Below, in pieces: positions 62,935 to 64,000 of a DNA stretch of 64,000 nucleotides. Under the pieces are notes generated by a model. The model worked only from the letters and a program-made list of their open reading frames with translations. It did no database searches and was not told the origin of the DNA. Both the position numbers and the translations under genes were made by a program. The stretch lies in the NCBI RefSeq assembly GCF_001939075.1, contig NZ_MPTA01000002.1, positions 186,001 through 250,000 on the forward strand. Reading direction: 5' to 3'. Source of the stretch: Paenisporosarcina indica (GTDB lineage: Bacteria > Bacillota > Bacilli > Bacillales_A > Planococcaceae). The stretch's first letter is position 1, and the number at the start of each line of letters is the position of its first letter.

Positions 62935-64000
62935 TTATTCTTGGTTCAATAACTTCTTCAATGCTTCTGCCATTGCCGTATTTTGCGGTTCATCTTGCTG
63001 TTTCAAGAATTTCTGTACATCTTTTTTGTTCGCTTTTGCTCCACCTGATGATTCACGTCGCTTTTCAAAGGCTGACAATTTTTCACGATGTCCACATTTA
63101 CAAACAAAGATTTTGCCTTCTCCTTCTCCGCGCATCTCTAACTTTTTATGACACACCGGACAACGAGCGTTGGTTTGCATCGCAACATTCTTTTTGTAGC
63201 CACATTCACGATCTTGACAGACCAGCATTTTCCCACGCTTGCCGTTTACTTCGAGCAAGTTCTTGTTACAAGTTGGACAAGTTTTTCCTGTGACGTTATC
63301 ATGCTTGAATTTTTGCTCGCTTTGTTTGATCTGAGTTACGACTTTCTTCGAGAACATGACCATGTCTTTCATAAATTGCTCTTTTTTCATGGTGCCTTTG
63401 GCAATTTTCGTCAATCGTTGTTCCCACTCGCCTGTTAATGATGGGGATTTCAAATCGTCTGGCACTAATTCTAAGAGCTGTCTGCCTTTCGATGTTGTGT
63501 AAATATCTTTGCCTTTTTTTTCAATGACAAAGCTATTAAACAACTTCTCGATAATGTCCGCACGTGTTGCTACGGTACCAAGTCCGCCTGTTTCAACGGC
63601 CGTTTTGATAATATCCTTTGATTCTCCCGCCATAAATGATGAGGGGTTTTCCATTGCTGCAAGTAAGGTCCCTTCGTTGAAGCGTGCTGGCGGTTTTGTT
63701 TCACCCGTCGTCATGGTGATGGCACGCAGTTCAATTGTTTCTCCTTTTTGAACAGGTGGTAAGGTACTGTCATGATCCTCATCATGATCTTGTTGGTACA
63801 CTTTTTTCCAGCCTTCATCTCTTACAGTCTTACCTTTTGCCGTAAATGTTTCGCCCATCACATCCAGTGTGATGATGGTTTGGTCGAATGCATACGGCGG
63901 TAAGAACACGGCTAAAAATCGCTTGACGATCAAGTCATATAGTTTTCGTTCTTTGTCCGATAAATTCTGCATAACCGGTGATTCTTCAGTTGGAATGATT
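62935..64000 (-). CDS. topB: DNA topoisomerase III, C-terminal part (gene runs off the window)
   Basis: Type IA topoisomerase that decatenates DNA. ~355 residues present; the frame stays open to the window end, reading ..IIPTEESPVMQNLSDKERKLYDLIVKRFLAVF. Conserved PPARFNEGTLLAAMENP and GTVATRADIIEKLF of the central domain, then C-terminal zinc-ribbon modules: CPTCNKNLLEV..CQDRECG and CPVCHKKLEM..CKCG. Lys-rich tail. The active-site Tyr would lie in the missing part. Confidence 0.95.
   Translation of the reverse strand, partial: IIPTEESPVMQNLSDKERKLYDLIVKRFLAVFLPPYAFDQTIITLDVMGETFTAKGKTVRDEGWKKVYQQDHDEDHDSTLPPVQKGETIELRAITMTTGETKPPARFNEGTLLAAMENPSSFMAGESKDIIKTAVETGGLGTVATRADIIEKLFNSFVIEKKGKDIYTTSKGRQLLELVPDDLKSPSLTGEWEQRLTKIAKGTMKKEQFMKDMVMFSKKVVTQIKQSEQKFKHDNVTGKTCPTCNKNLLEVNGKRGKMLVCQDRECGYKKNVAMQTNARCPVCHKKLEMRGEGEGKIFVCKCGHREKLSAFEKRRESSGGAKANKKDVQKFLKQQDEPQNTAMAEALKKLLNQE

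Overview
The window is a chromosomal segment of a low-to-medium GC, endospore-forming member of the Bacillales, most like a Planococcaceae relative (Sporosarcina/Paenisporosarcina type). That placement is an inference from protein resemblance and gene order. Spore-specific genes (rsfA, cwlJ, gerQ), bacillithiol deacetylase (bshB2), HemQ, LipL, RNA polymerase delta subunit and YwhD/YwfO/YwdI-type proteins all point to Bacillales. Gene order largely follows Bacillus subtilis: pyrG-rpoE-acdA-fadF; argS-ywiB; speB-speE-pbpG-ywhD-ywhB; ywgA-ywfO; rsfA-lipL-pta-hemQ; cwlJ-gerQ-ywdK-ywdI-ung-pdxK. No rRNA, tRNA, CRISPR array, prophage or insertion sequence was seen.

Layout. 0-1.2 kb: 5' end of pyrG with a B. 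subtilis-type reiterative-transcription attenuator, rpoE and a small membrane protein. 1.4-3 kb: an orphan membrane protein. 3.4-14.6 kb: an acyl-CoA degradation cluster (mmgA, mmgB, mmgC, acdA, a TetR regulator, the fused B12-dependent mutase icmF, and fadF) with a FadR-like operator over the fadF promoter and a cre-like site before mmgA. 15.2-25.9 kb: a 13-gene cobalamin salvage operon under a cobalamin riboswitch. It covers uptake (btuF-btuC-btuD/cbiZ), nucleotide-loop assembly (cbiB, cobD, cobU, cobS, cobC), adenosylation (pduO) and alpha-ribazole salvage (cblT, cblS), so it plausibly supplies coenzyme B12 to IcmF next door. 26-46 kb: housekeeping and spore genes. 46-52 kb: a two-gene permease module, bshB2, a YjiH-type membrane protein. 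51.8-55.4 kb: threonine catabolism (tdh and kbl, split by an unrelated gene). 55.6-57.2 kb: ECF sigma factor and a membrane anti-sigma-like partner. 57.5-64 kb: secreted M6-like protease, a P-loop protein, yczE, ybaK, and the 3' part of topB.

The most unusual feature is not a gene. Twelve intergenic loci carry short tandem arrays (2-5 units) in which a 7-12 bp core recurs at almost exactly 21 bp, while the bases between cores differ. At least six different cores are used at different loci, yet the 21-bp phase is kept, equal to two turns of B-DNA. Seven of the twelve lie between convergent genes. At four loci the arrays sit beside full or partial copies of a second element, a ~170-bp repeat built around a ~105-bp palindrome. 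I know of no described function for these arrays; they are the best candidate here for an undescribed system.
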